Below are positions 34,512-44,382 of a stretch of 64,000 bases of DNA, piece by piece; within the stretch, counting starts at the first letter, position 1, and every line of letters begins with the position of its first letter. The position numbers were made by a program, and so were the translations under genes. The DNA comes from Kitasatospora gansuensis (lineage in GTDB: Bacteria; Actinomycetota; Actinomycetes; Streptomycetales; Streptomycetaceae). The notes beneath the pieces were generated by a model, which had not been told where the DNA came from, ran no database searches, and worked only from the letters and a program-made list of their open reading frames with translations. Location of the stretch: the NCBI RefSeq assembly GCF_014203705.1, contig NZ_JACHJR010000001.1, positions 1,364,001 to 1,428,000 of the forward strand, read 5' to 3'.

Positions 34512-36319
34512 CCCTCACCTGGAGCTGACGGCAGCTCACGGCGCAGCAGCGCCGCGTACCGCCCGTTCCTGGCGAGCAGTTCCTCGTGGGTGCCGAGCTC
34601 GGCGATCTCGCCCGCGTCCAGCACGGCGATCTGGTCGGCCCGCCGGACGGTGGAGAGCCGGTGCGCGATGGTGATCGTGGTGCGGCCCGCCGAGAGGGCG
34701 TCGATGGCCTGCTGGACCGCTTGTTCGGTCTGGTTGTCGAGCGCGCTGGTGGCCTCGTCCAGGATCAGGATCGGCGGGTTGCGCAGCACCGTCCTGGCGA
34801 TCGCGAGCCGCTGCTTCTCGCCGCCGGAGAACCGGTAGCCGCGCTCGCCGACCACGGTGTCGTAGCCCTCCGGGAGACCGGCGATCAGTTCGTGGATCTG
34901 GGCGGCCTTGGCGGCCCGGACCAGCTCCTCGTCGCTCGCGTCGGGCTTGGCGAAGCGCAGGTTGTCGGCGACCGAGGCGTGGAACAGGTAGGTCTCCTGG
35001 GAGACCACGCCGATCGCGTCGGCCAGGGTGTCGAAGCCGAGTTCGCGGACGTCGGTGCCGTCGATGGCGACCCGGCCGCCGGTCACGTCGTAGAGCCGGG
35101 GCACCAGGTAGCTGAGGGTGGTCTTGCCCGAGCCGGTCTCGCCGACCACGGCGAGCGAGCCGCCGGCCGGGAGCTTGAGGTCGATCCCGGTGAGGGTGGG
35201 GCGGTCCTGGTCGGCGTTGTAGCGGAACTCGACGTTCTCGAAGGTGACGTCCCCGCGGATCTTGGTCAGGCGGACCGGTGCGGCCGGTTCGGCGATCTCG
35301 ACCGGGAGGTCGAGGTACTCGAAGATCCGCTGGAACAGCGCGAGCGAGGTCTGCACCTGGACGCCGGTGGAGAGCAGGCTGACGGTGGGTCGGAACAGGC
35401 CCTGCTGGAGCGAGACGAAGGCGACCAGGGTGCCGACCGAGACGATCGGGGCGCCGCCCGACATCGCCAGACCGGCGGCCCAGTAGATGACGGCGGGCAT
35501 CGCGGCCATCACGATCCCGATGGTGGCCATCCGCCAGCGCCCGGCCATGCTGGCGCGGACCTCCAGCTCGGCCAGGTCGTCCGACTGCCGGTCGAACTCG
35601 TGCGAGAGCGAGCCCGAGCGGCCCATCGTGCGGCCGAGCAGGATGCCGCTGACGGACAGTGACTCCTGGACGGCGGAGCTCATCGCGGCGAGCTGCTTCT
35701 GCCGCTGGGTGGTGATCTTCTTGCGCTCGTTGCCGACCCGGCGGCTGATCCAGACGAACAGCGGGAGCAGCAGCAGCGAGACCACGGTGAGCCGCCAGTC
35801 CAGCGCGATCATGGCGACCACGGTGGCGATCACGCCGGTCAGGTTGGAGACCAGCGAGGTGGCGGTGGAGGTGACGGTGGACTGCATGCCGCCGATGTCG
35901 TTGGCGATCCTGGACTGCACCTCACCGGTGCGGGTCCGGGTGAAGAAGGCCAGCGACATCCGCTGCAGGTGCCGGTAGACCGAGGTGCGCAGGTCGTGCA
36001 TGACGCGCTGGCCGACGGTGGTGGAGATCAGGGTCTGCAGCACGCCGAAGATGCTGTTCACCACGGCGGCCGCGATCATGCCGAGCGCGAGCAGGCTGAG
36101 CAGCCCGGTGCGGCCCTGCGGGATCGCGGTGTCCAGCACGGCGCGGAGCAGGAACGGGGTGATCACGCCGACCACGGCGGACGCCCCGACCAGCAGGCCG
36201 ACCACGGCGAGCCGGGCCCGGTAGGGGCGGAACAGGGCGAGGATGCGGCGCCACTCGGCCGGTGGGCGCGGTTCGCCCTTGACCCGTGGTGGCGGTGTCC
36301 AGTTGATCTCGTCGCGCAC
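34484..36319 (-). CDS. ABC exporter, fused transmembrane and ATP-binding domains
   Basis: 611-residue half-transporter of the MsbA/LmrA type, working as a homodimer or heterodimer. Six transmembrane helices lie in about 35-320, followed by an ATPase with Walker A GETGSGKTT, signature FSGGEKQR, Walker B ILILDEATS and H-loop AHRLS. The export substrate is not predictable. GTG 36319 is chosen because GGGGAGG is six bases upstream; in-frame upstream codons to 36379 have no ribosome site. A 12-bp-arm inverted repeat 61 bases upstream (36380-36410) may be a repressor operator. It stands alone, without an adjacent partner half-transporter. Confidence 0.92.
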   Translation of the reverse strand: MRDEINWTPPPRVKGEPRPPAEWRRILALFRPYRARLAVVGLLVGASAVVGVITPFLLRAVLDTAIPQGRTGLLSLLALGMIAAAVVNSIFGVLQTLISTTVGQRVMHDLRTSVYRHLQRMSLAFFTRTRTGEVQSRIANDIGGMQSTVTSTATSLVSNLTGVIATVVAMIALDWRLTVVSLLLLPLFVWISRRVGNERKKITTQRQKQLAAMSSAVQESLSVSGILLGRTMGRSGSLSHEFDRQSDDLAELEVRASMAGRWRMATIGIVMAAMPAVIYWAAGLAMSGGAPIVSVGTLVAFVSLQQGLFRPTVSLLSTGVQVQTSLALFQRIFEYLDLPVEIAEPAAPVRLTKIRGDVTFENVEFRYNADQDRPTLTGIDLKLPAGGSLAVVGETGSGKTTLSYLVPRLYDVTGGRVAIDGTDVRELGFDTLADAIGVVSQETYLFHASVADNLRFAKPDASDEELVRAAKAAQIHELIAGLPEGYDTVVGERGYRFSGGEKQRLAIARTVLRNPPILILDEATSALDNQTEQAVQQAIDALSAGRTTITIAHRLSTVRRADQIAVLDAGEIAELGTHEELLARNGRYAALLRRELPSAPGEGQAAIGRSL

Positions 36320-36379
36320 AGGCGACCTCCCCGTGATGTCGGCACGCGGGCAGGAGTACCCCGCCCGCGTACCGAGCAT

Positions 36380-36410
36380 AGCTCATAGTTAGACGGGCTA
36401 ATAATGAGCT
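36380..36410. promoter_or_regulatory. A+T-rich inverted repeat, candidate operator of the ABC exporter
   Basis: AGCTCATAGTTA (36380-36391) and TAATAATGAGCT (36399-36410) pair at 10 of 12 positions around a seven-base spacer. It stands out as an A+T-rich patch between the exporter (start 36319) and the SDR gene's stop (36424). Size and symmetry suit a MarR- or TetR-type repressor; none is encoded next to it. Confidence 0.45.
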
Positions 36411-36423
36411 GAGGTCTCGAACC

Positions 36424-37191
36424 TTACTCGTACGTCCGCGCCGCCTTGGCGGAGACACCACCCAGCTTGCCGGACGGCAGCAGCCTGGCAACCGCCACGA
36501 CGGCCTTGTAGCGCTTGCCGGGGATCGAGAGCGAGCGGCCCTTGGCCAGGTCGCGGAGCGCCTCGTCCACCACCCGCTCCGCCGACAGCCAGCCCCAGGC
36601 GGGCACGTTGGAGGTCCCCATCCCGGCCCGCTGGTGGAACTCCGTCCGGGTGAAGCCCGGCGCCAGCGCCATCAGGCGCACCCCCGTGCCACCCAGGTCG
36701 CGGGCCACCCCCTGGGTGAAGCTCACCACCCAGGCCTTGCTGGCGCCGTACGTGCCGCGCGGCAGGAAGGCCGCCACCGAGGCGACGTTCACGACGCCGC
36801 CGAAGCCGCGCTCGCGCATGCCCGGCAGGGCGGCCGTGGTGGTCCGCAGGATCGCCTCGACGTGCACCTTGAGCATGTCGAGCTCCTGGTCCAGCGGGAC
36901 GGTCAGGAAGGAGCCCTTGTTGCCGAAGCCGGCGTTGTTGATCAGGATGTCGACCGGCCGGGCGCCGTCCCGCAGCCGCTCCTCGACGGCGCCGATCCCC
37001 GCGTCGGTGGCCAGGTCGGCGGGCAGCACCTCGACCTCGACGCCGTACTTCTTCGTCAGTTCGGCCGCCGTGTCGGCCAGCCGGTCGGCGTCGCGGGCGA
37101 CCAGGACGAGGTCCCGGCCGTCCTTGGCGAGACGGCGGGCGAAGGCGGCGCCGATGCCGGCGGTCGCGCCGGTGATGAGAGCAGTCGTCAT
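36424..37191 (-). CDS. short-chain dehydrogenase/reductase
   Basis: 255-residue classical SDR. The cofactor loop is TGATAGIG (about 7-14), followed by NNAGFGN and the active-site motif Y-x3-K in YGASKAW, preceded by the catalytic Ser in NVASVAAF. VARDADRL after the second strand suggests NADP(H) preference because of the basic residue. The substrate is unknown. ATG 37191 begins the Rossmann fold; longer in-frame starts add a disordered Arg-rich stretch. Single gene, divergent from the peptide cassette. Confidence 0.9.
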   Translation of the reverse strand: MTTALITGATAGIGAAFARRLAKDGRDLVLVARDADRLADTAAELTKKYGVEVEVLPADLATDAGIGAVEERLRDGARPVDILINNAGFGNKGSFLTVPLDQELDMLKVHVEAILRTTTAALPGMRERGFGGVVNVASVAAFLPRGTYGASKAWVVSFTQGVARDLGGTGVRLMALAPGFTRTEFHQRAGMGTSNVPAWGWLSAERVVDEALRDLAKGRSLSIPGKRYKAVVAVARLLPSGKLGGVSAKAARTYE

Positions 37192-37352
37192 GGACCGACC
37201 GTACTCGTAGGTAATCACCCGTGCACCGGCGCGTCGCGGGCGATCTGACAGTTCGTTCGGCGAGCCCTCGACCTTTCGGACGATTCGTGCTCGTAGCTTT
37301 GGCCGTGCGGCGTCAACGCCGACGTCGCACCTGGACGACAAGGAGGTATCTG

Positions 37353-37538
37353 ATGCCCACTCAGATCCACGCCCCGGTACGGCCGCAGGCCACTCCGGCC
37401 GAACGAGCCGTACTGGCCGGGCTGCTGACCGAGGGCGAGGCGGCGGTCAGCGCGGCACCGGTCCATCAGCCGGAAGCCATCGGACTGCTGCTGCTGCTCC
37501 TGCTGCTCTCGCCCAAGCCGCCGAAGGACCGGAGCTGA
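37353..37538 (+). CDS. 61-residue peptide with a C-terminal poly-leucine segment, candidate precursor peptide
   Basis: A polar, Ala/Glu-rich first part (residues 1-42) is predicted to be partly helical (PAERAVLAGLLTEGEAAV). It is followed by GLLLLLLLLSP, eight consecutive leucines, and a short basic tail (KPPKDRS). There are no cysteines and hardly any Ser/Thr in the tail, so it does not look like a lanthipeptide or thiopeptide. AGGAGG lies six bases before ATG 37353, a near-ideal ribosome site, indicating high expression. A strong hairpin (37596-37633) separates it from three coupled genes, the architecture usual for a precursor peptide over-expressed relative to its processing enzymes. Family not recognised. 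Confidence 0.7.
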   Translation: MPTQIHAPVRPQATPAERAVLAGLLTEGEAAVSAAPVHQPEAIGLLLLLLLLSPKPPKDRS

Positions 37539-37595
37539 CCGGAGGCGGCTCGATGTCCACGTCCCCCGACATCGTCCGCTAGCTCACGTCCGTCT

Positions 37596-37633
37596 CTCGT
37601 CCGGACCGGGTTGCCCGGCCCGGTCCGGACGAG
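37596..37633 (+). terminator. strong hairpin between peptide gene and processing genes
   Basis: Perfect 15-bp stem, CTCGTCCGGACCGGG (37596-37610) with its complement at 37619-37633, around an eight-base loop. No U-tract follows. It begins 57 bases after the peptide stop and ends 44 bases before the next start. A partial terminator or mRNA stabiliser here would raise the peptide level above that of the downstream genes. Confidence 0.65.
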
Positions 37634-37677
37634 CGGCGTCCGTCCAACGGCCCGCCAGCACAGGAGACTTCACCGCC

Positions 37678-38349
37678 ATGCCGGTCACCGACAGCTCGCT
37701 GCGCGACGAGTACGCCGCCGCGGTCGAGCGGGTGGCGGGCCGCGCCCTCGACGCCCTCACCGGCGGCGGGCGCGCGGTCGCGCTCACCGACCCCACCAGC
37801 ACCGCCGAGCTCGCCGCGCTCCGGGTGCTCGGACCCGACCTGTTCGCCGCCCAACTCCTCACCGGGGCACCGCTGGAGAGCGTCACCACCGCCTCGCTGG
37901 CCGCCGCCCTGCTGGCCTTCCCGCCCGACCCGGCCGAGCCGGTCGGACAGGACGCGCTGGTGGTGGCCTGGCTGGACCACGTGTCCGGCTTCCTGGCCGG
38001 CCGGGCCGCACCGCAGCCCGCGCAGCCCCCCGACCCGGAGCACTGGCAGCGCTGGTCGGTACGGATGGCCCAACTCGCCCCGCTGGCCCTGCCCGGACTC
38101 GACGGACCGGTCCACCGCGCCGTCCGCCACCGGCCACTGGCGCTCGCCCGGGGCGCCACCCGGGCGATGCTCCGCCGGGACCACCGGACGGCGCTGCGGC
38201 TGACCCGCTGGCTGGCCTGGCTCGGCACGCCCGTCCCACTGGAACTTCCGCCGCTGCTCGATCGACTCCGCCTGGTCGGCGACGGATCCCGCCGGACGGA
38301 ACTCGAACTCGCCATCACCGGGCTCCTGTTGACGGAGGGCCTGCGATGA
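37678..38349 (+). CDS. orphan helical protein of the peptide cassette
   Basis: 223 residues, family not recognised. Composition is Ala/Leu/Arg-rich and probably all-alpha, with no membrane helix, signal peptide or catalytic motif that I can name. WLDHVSGFLAGRAA and HWQRWSVRMAQLAPLALPGLDGPVHRAV are possible conserved cores. AGGAG lies about 11 bases before ATG 37678. The stop overlaps the next start in an ATGA junction, so it is translated together with the DUF6895-like protein. It may be an adaptor or recognition protein for the upstream peptide; this is inference from position only. Confidence 0.7.
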   Translation: MPVTDSSLRDEYAAAVERVAGRALDALTGGGRAVALTDPTSTAELAALRVLGPDLFAAQLLTGAPLESVTTASLAAALLAFPPDPAEPVGQDALVVAWLDHVSGFLAGRAAPQPAQPPDPEHWQRWSVRMAQLAPLALPGLDGPVHRAVRHRPLALARGATRAMLRRDHRTALRLTRWLAWLGTPVPLELPPLLDRLRLVGDGSRRTELELAITGLLLTEGLR

Positions 38350-39281
38350 CGCCCGACACCCGCCTGCTCGGCACCGCCCAGCGGCTCGGCTCGAACGCGC
38401 TGCACTGGCTGCACCGCGCCCACCAGGCCGGCCACGGCAGCCTGCCGCCGGACACCACCATCGACCTCTCCGACCCGGACACCGCCTACAAGCCGCTCGG
38501 CGAATCCGCGCTGGCCGCCTCGCTGGTCCTGCGGGACGGCGTGGCGGGTGCCCGCGACCTGGCGGCGGCGGGCGAGCTGATCGAGTTCTGCTGGCACCAG
38601 CTGCAGAGCGGGAACCTGCTCTACGAACGGCAGTTGCGCTTCCCCAACCTGACCGACCCGCTGGAGACGTACGCCTCCTTCGCCCGGTCCGGCTACCGGC
38701 ACCGGCAGCTGGACGAGCTGCTCGGCTCGCTCACCCGGCTCCGGGCCACCCACGCCGCCGAGCTGGTGCCCAACCGACGGCTGGCCGTCGCCAACGCCCG
38801 CCGGGTGATCGGCCTGGACCACCGGCCGGACTGGGCCGCGCTGGCCGCCGCGACCTGGCTCGGCGCCACCCCCGAGCCCTGGGCGATCGACTGGAGCACC
38901 GGCTACGACCTCACCCACACCGTCTTCCACCTCACCGACTGGGGCGCCAGGCCGGACGGCCTGCCGGCCCCGCTCCGTTCCTACCTGCGGGACTGGCTGC
39001 CGGTCTGGGCCGACATCTGGCTGGAGGTCGGCCAGTGGGACCTGGTCGGCGAGCTGCTGATCGTCGACTCCTGCACCGGCGAGCCGGTCTGCGGCCTCGA
39101 CCCCTGGGAACGGCTGGCCAGCGCCCAGCACCCCGACGGACTGACCCCCCGGGACACCGAGCCGGTCGACCAGGACCCGGCGCGGGCCTTCAAGGACCAC
39201 GAGCACACGGCGGTGGTCGCGGCGATCGCCGGGACGGTCACCCTGGCCCGGGCCCTCGGCGCCCCGCCGGTGGCTGCGTGA
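38346..39281 (+). CDS. DUF6895-like protein of the peptide cassette
   Basis: 311 residues, mostly helical. The motif YDLTHTVFHLTDWG (about residues 188-201) resembles the Y-x-L-T-H-x3-F/Y-x2-T-D-x-G signature that I associate with streptomycete DUF6895 proteins. Its invariant His and Asp could be catalytic or metal-binding. Further features are FCWHQLQSGNLLYERQLRFPN and DWLPVWADIWLEVGQWDLVGELLIVD. Function is unknown. ATG 38346 overlaps the preceding stop, and its own stop overlaps the GTG of the serine hydrolase, so three proteins are produced stoichiometrically. Assignment to DUF6895 is from memory and should be tested. Confidence 0.65.
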   Translation: MTPDTRLLGTAQRLGSNALHWLHRAHQAGHGSLPPDTTIDLSDPDTAYKPLGESALAASLVLRDGVAGARDLAAAGELIEFCWHQLQSGNLLYERQLRFPNLTDPLETYASFARSGYRHRQLDELLGSLTRLRATHAAELVPNRRLAVANARRVIGLDHRPDWAALAAATWLGATPEPWAIDWSTGYDLTHTVFHLTDWGARPDGLPAPLRSYLRDWLPVWADIWLEVGQWDLVGELLIVDSCTGEPVCGLDPWERLASAQHPDGLTPRDTEPVDQDPARAFKDHEHTAVVAAIAGTVTLARALGAPPVAA

Positions 39282-40240
39282 CGCTCAGCGGCGGCGGTGC
39301 GGCGCTCGCCGCACTGGTCGCCGCCGTGCCGGGCGCGACCGCCGTCACACTGGTCACCGTCTCCGGCGAGGGCAGTGAAGTGCGGTGCCACGGACGGGAG
39401 TTCGCGGGCGGCCCGGAGACCACCGCGGACACCGGCTACGAACTCGGCTCGGTCACCAAGACCTTCACCGCGCTGCTGCTCGCCGAACTGGCCGATCGGG
39501 GCGCGGTCACCCTGGACGATCCGCTCTCCGCCCACCTGCCCGGCACCGCCGACTGCACCCTGCACCAACTGGCCACCCACACCGCCGGGTTGCCCCGACT
39601 GCCACCCGGCCTGCTCCGCTCGGCCCTCCCGCAGTGGTACCGCAACCCGTACGCCGCCTTCGACGACGACCGGCTGCTGGCCGCCCCGGTCAGGCCCCGG
39701 TCGCCCGGCCGGGTCCGCTACTCCAACTTCGGGGTGGCCCTGCTCGGCCGCGCACTGGCCGAGCGCACCGGGACGCCGTACCCGGAGCTGCTCGCCGAGC
39801 TGGTCTGCGCACCGCTCGGGCTGACCGCGACCGACTGCGCCGAGCAGGCCCCGGGCCGGGCGCTCGGCCACCGGCGGGGCCGCCCGCTGCCGCCCTGGCG
39901 GATCCCCGGCCTGCCCGCGGCCGGCGCGCTCCGCTCCACCGGCCGGGACCTGCTCCGCTACCTGACCGCCCACCTCGACCCGGCCACCCCGGCCCTGCGG
40001 ACGGTCCGCCTCCCGCTGGCCTGGAGCCTGCGCCGCACCACCTACTTCCACTCCGGCGGCACCCGGGGCTGCACCGCCTTCGTCGGCTTCGACCCCGAAC
40101 GCGGCACCGCACTGGCCGCCCTCGCCAACACCGGACCGTTCCTCGGCAGCCGCTTCGTCCAGACGGCGTACGACACCCTGCCGGCCCTCACTCCGAGGAG
40201 GGGGTTGGTGTCGAGCAGGGGCGAAGACGAGATATCTTGA
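39278..40240 (+). CDS. beta-lactamase-fold serine hydrolase of the peptide cassette
   Basis: 320 residues. All three catalytic motifs of the class C beta-lactamase/DD-peptidase family are present: S58-V-T-K61, Y148-S-N and H258-S-G. Unlike the hydrolase at 11071-12237, it has no signal peptide, so it should act in the cytoplasm. That favours a peptide or ester substrate made inside the cell, such as the cassette's 61-residue peptide, over peptidoglycan. GTG 39278 overlaps the DUF6895-like stop (GTGA). Its own stop (40238-40240) lies inside the palindrome preceding icd. Confidence 0.85.
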   Translation: MTLSGGGAALAALVAAVPGATAVTLVTVSGEGSEVRCHGREFAGGPETTADTGYELGSVTKTFTALLLAELADRGAVTLDDPLSAHLPGTADCTLHQLATHTAGLPRLPPGLLRSALPQWYRNPYAAFDDDRLLAAPVRPRSPGRVRYSNFGVALLGRALAERTGTPYPELLAELVCAPLGLTATDCAEQAPGRALGHRRGRPLPPWRIPGLPAAGALRSTGRDLLRYLTAHLDPATPALRTVRLPLAWSLRRTTYFHSGGTRGCTAFVGFDPERGTALAALANTGPFLGSRFVQTAYDTLPALTPRRGLVSSRGEDEIS

Positions 40241-40248
40241 TATCAAGA
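40235..40248. promoter_or_regulatory. perfect palindrome upstream of icd, candidate MarR-type operator
   Basis: TCTTGATATCAAGA is a perfect 14-bp palindrome 27 bases before the icd start, overlapping the stop codon of the serine hydrolase. Streptomyces TamR, a MarR-family regulator, is known to bind promoters of aconitase- and isocitrate-dehydrogenase-linked genes. The size and gene context fit such a site, but I cannot confirm TamR's exact consensus from memory. Confidence 0.5.
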
Positions 40249-40257
40249 CGTTAGTAG

Positions 40258-42495
<2,238 letters not shown>

Positions 42496-42514
42496 CGGTT
42501 CCTCAGCTCCGACT

Positions 42515-42553
42515 CCGAAGCCCCGGCGGGTGGTTCACCCGCCGGGGCTTCGG
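42515..42553. terminator. bidirectional terminator between icd and the SDR operon
   Basis: Perfect 17-bp stem: CCGAAGCCCCGGCGGGT (42515-42531) pairs with 42537-42553 around a GGTTC loop. It lies 20 bases past the icd stop and 18 bases from the stop of the convergent SDR gene. Confidence 0.85.
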
Positions 42554-42571
42554 TGCGTCAACCGTCAGCCG

Positions 42572-43456
42572 TCAGGACGTGGCGCGAGCCGTCGTGTCGG
42601 CCTCGCCGCCCGCGCCGACCGGGCGCAGCCGGGAGCCCGCGGTGGCCTTCAACTGCGGTGCCAGCTTGGCCACGTCGCGCGCTCCGACGGTCGCGATCAG
42701 GCTCGGCAGCAGCCAGCGGACCGGCTGCATGCCGCGCAGCCAGGGCTGGGCGTAGACGTGGGCGGACCGGCGGGCGATGCCCGCGACCAGCCGGTCGACG
42801 GCGGGCGGCAGCGGGTAGGTCTTGTTCGCGGGCCAGGGCAGCCGGGCCCGCATCTGCCGCAGCACGGCGTCCTGGTCGGCGCCGCGCACCATGTCGGTGT
42901 CGGTCCAACTCAGGTACCCCACCCCGACCTTGACCCCCTGGTGGGCCACCTCGGCGCGGAGCGAGTGGGCGAAGGCCTCGACCCCGGCCTTGCTCGCGCA
43001 GTACGCGGCCATCAGCGGGGCGGGGGTGAGCGCGGCCAGCGAGGCGATCTGCAGCAGGTAGCCCCGGCTCTCGGTGAGCGCGGGCAGGAAGGCCCGGGCG
43101 GTGGCGACGCTGCCGAGCAGGTTGACCTGGATCACCCGGTCGAAGGCGTCCGGGTCGCTGTCCAGCAGCGGCCCGCCGAGGGCGATCCCGGCGTTGGCGA
43201 TCACGGTGTCGATCCTGCCGTACCGGTCCTGGATCGCCCGCGCGACGACGCGCAGCGCCGCCAGGTCGGTGACGTCGGCCTCCCAGGACGTGGCCTCCGG
43301 ACCGCACTGGGCGGCGACCTCCTTCAGTTCGGCCGGCTCCAGGCCGACCAGCGCGACCCGGGCGCCGCGCTGGGCGAGCTTACGGGCCGTCAGGGCGCCG
43401 ACGCCCCGGGCGGCTCCGGTGACGACGACGACCTGACCGGCCAGCTGCGGGCTCAT
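42572..43456 (-). CDS. short-chain dehydrogenase/reductase of the monooxygenase operon (SadH-like)
   Basis: 294 residues. The Rossmann loop is TGAARGVG (about 11-18), then NAGIALGG, catalytic Ser in IASLAAL and Y-x3-K in YCASKAG. A ~45-residue C-terminal extension (VRWLLPSLIATVGARDVAKLAP) is hydrophobic and could touch the membrane. Third gene of an operon after the monooxygenase and hydrolase; its ATG overlaps the hydrolase stop by four bases. In the mycobacterial mymA operon the equivalent gene is sadH. It likely oxidises or reduces the alcohol released in this pathway. Confidence 0.9.
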   Translation of the reverse strand: MSPQLAGQVVVVTGAARGVGALTARKLAQRGARVALVGLEPAELKEVAAQCGPEATSWEADVTDLAALRVVARAIQDRYGRIDTVIANAGIALGGPLLDSDPDAFDRVIQVNLLGSVATARAFLPALTESRGYLLQIASLAALTPAPLMAAYCASKAGVEAFAHSLRAEVAHQGVKVGVGYLSWTDTDMVRGADQDAVLRQMRARLPWPANKTYPLPPAVDRLVAGIARRSAHVYAQPWLRGMQPVRWLLPSLIATVGARDVAKLAPQLKATAGSRLRPVGAGGEADTTARATS

Positions 43457-44382
43457 TCGGCCACCTTCCGAGTCGTGAGCAGGTACGAGTCGACGAGTCG
43501 GCGGATCTCGCCCGCCACCTCGGCGGGGCGCTCGACCGGGGACATGTGGCCGACGCCGGGCAGTTCGAGCAGGCCCTCGGGTGCGGGCAGTGCGGCGAGC
43601 ATCCGGTGCGAGTGCACCGGCGGGGTCAGCCGGTCGTGGGTGCCGACCACCACGGCGGTGGGGGCGGCCAGCTTGGCCAGCCGGTCGTACAGGTCGAGGG
43701 TGCCGAGCACCCGGGACCACCCGTACCGCACCCCGGCGGGGCAGGCGTGCACGATCCGGACGTTGGCCTCCACCCGGTCGGCGGGGGTGGCCGGGCCCAT
43801 GGTGGCGTACTTGAGGGCGGCCCGGGTGACCGGGGTGACCGGGCCGAGCGGCAGCCTGGACTGGAGCAACTGCCGCCCGAGGAACCGGCGCAGGCCACCG
43901 CGGACGGCGGCGGGCAGCACGTTCAGCTCGGCCAGCAGGTCGCCGGGTCCGGTGCTGACCAGGACCGTGGCGGCGGTCCGGTCGGCCACCTCGGCCCGGT
44001 CGGCGGCGGCCATGATGGTCATACCGCCCATGCTGTGCCCGGCCAGCACGGCCCGGGCGCCGGCCGGGACGACGTGGCCGAGCACCGCCTCCAGGTCGTC
44101 GGCCAGCTTCACCGTGGAGTACCCGGCCGGGGTGGCCGGTATGTCGCTGCGGCCGTGGCCGCGCTGATCGTACGCCACCACCCGGTGGTCGGGCAGGAGT
44201 TGGTGGATGACGGGGGCCCAGAACCGGGTGGAGCAGGTCCAGCCGTGGGCGAGCACCACCAGCGGCGCGCCCTCGGGGCCGTACGCGGCGGCGTGGATCC
44301 AGTGGCCGTCGGCCGAGCGGATCCGGTACTCCTGCTCGGCGGCGGGCAGGACACAGTCGGCGGGCAGGGTGGCCGTGCTCAT
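43453..44382 (-). CDS. alpha/beta hydrolase (LipR-like) of the monooxygenase operon
   Basis: 309 residues. The oxyanion motif is AHGWTCS (about 45-51), the nucleophile elbow is GHSMGG, the acid lies in GTHDRLTPP and the catalytic His in GVGHMSP. Next to a Baeyer-Villiger-type enzyme, the obvious job is hydrolysis of the ester or lactone product. ATG 44382 overlaps the monooxygenase stop and the stop overlaps the SDR start, both by four bases. Confidence 0.92.
   Translation of the reverse strand: MSTATLPADCVLPAAEQEYRIRSADGHWIHAAAYGPEGAPLVVLAHGWTCSTRFWAPVIHQLLPDHRVVAYDQRGHGRSDIPATPAGYSTVKLADDLEAVLGHVVPAGARAVLAGHSMGGMTIMAAADRAEVADRTAATVLVSTGPGDLLAELNVLPAAVRGGLRRFLGRQLLQSRLPLGPVTPVTRAALKYATMGPATPADRVEANVRIVHACPAGVRYGWSRVLGTLDLYDRLAKLAAPTAVVVGTHDRLTPPVHSHRMLAALPAPEGLLELPGVGHMSPVERPAEVAGEIRRLVDSYLLTTRKVAE

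Noticed and set aside
37353..37538. Lanthipeptide, thiopeptide or lasso precursor assignment for the poly-Leu peptide
   Set aside because: No Cys, almost no Ser/Thr in the C-terminal part, and no LanB/LanC/LanM, YcaO, or lasso cyclase and protease genes nearby.
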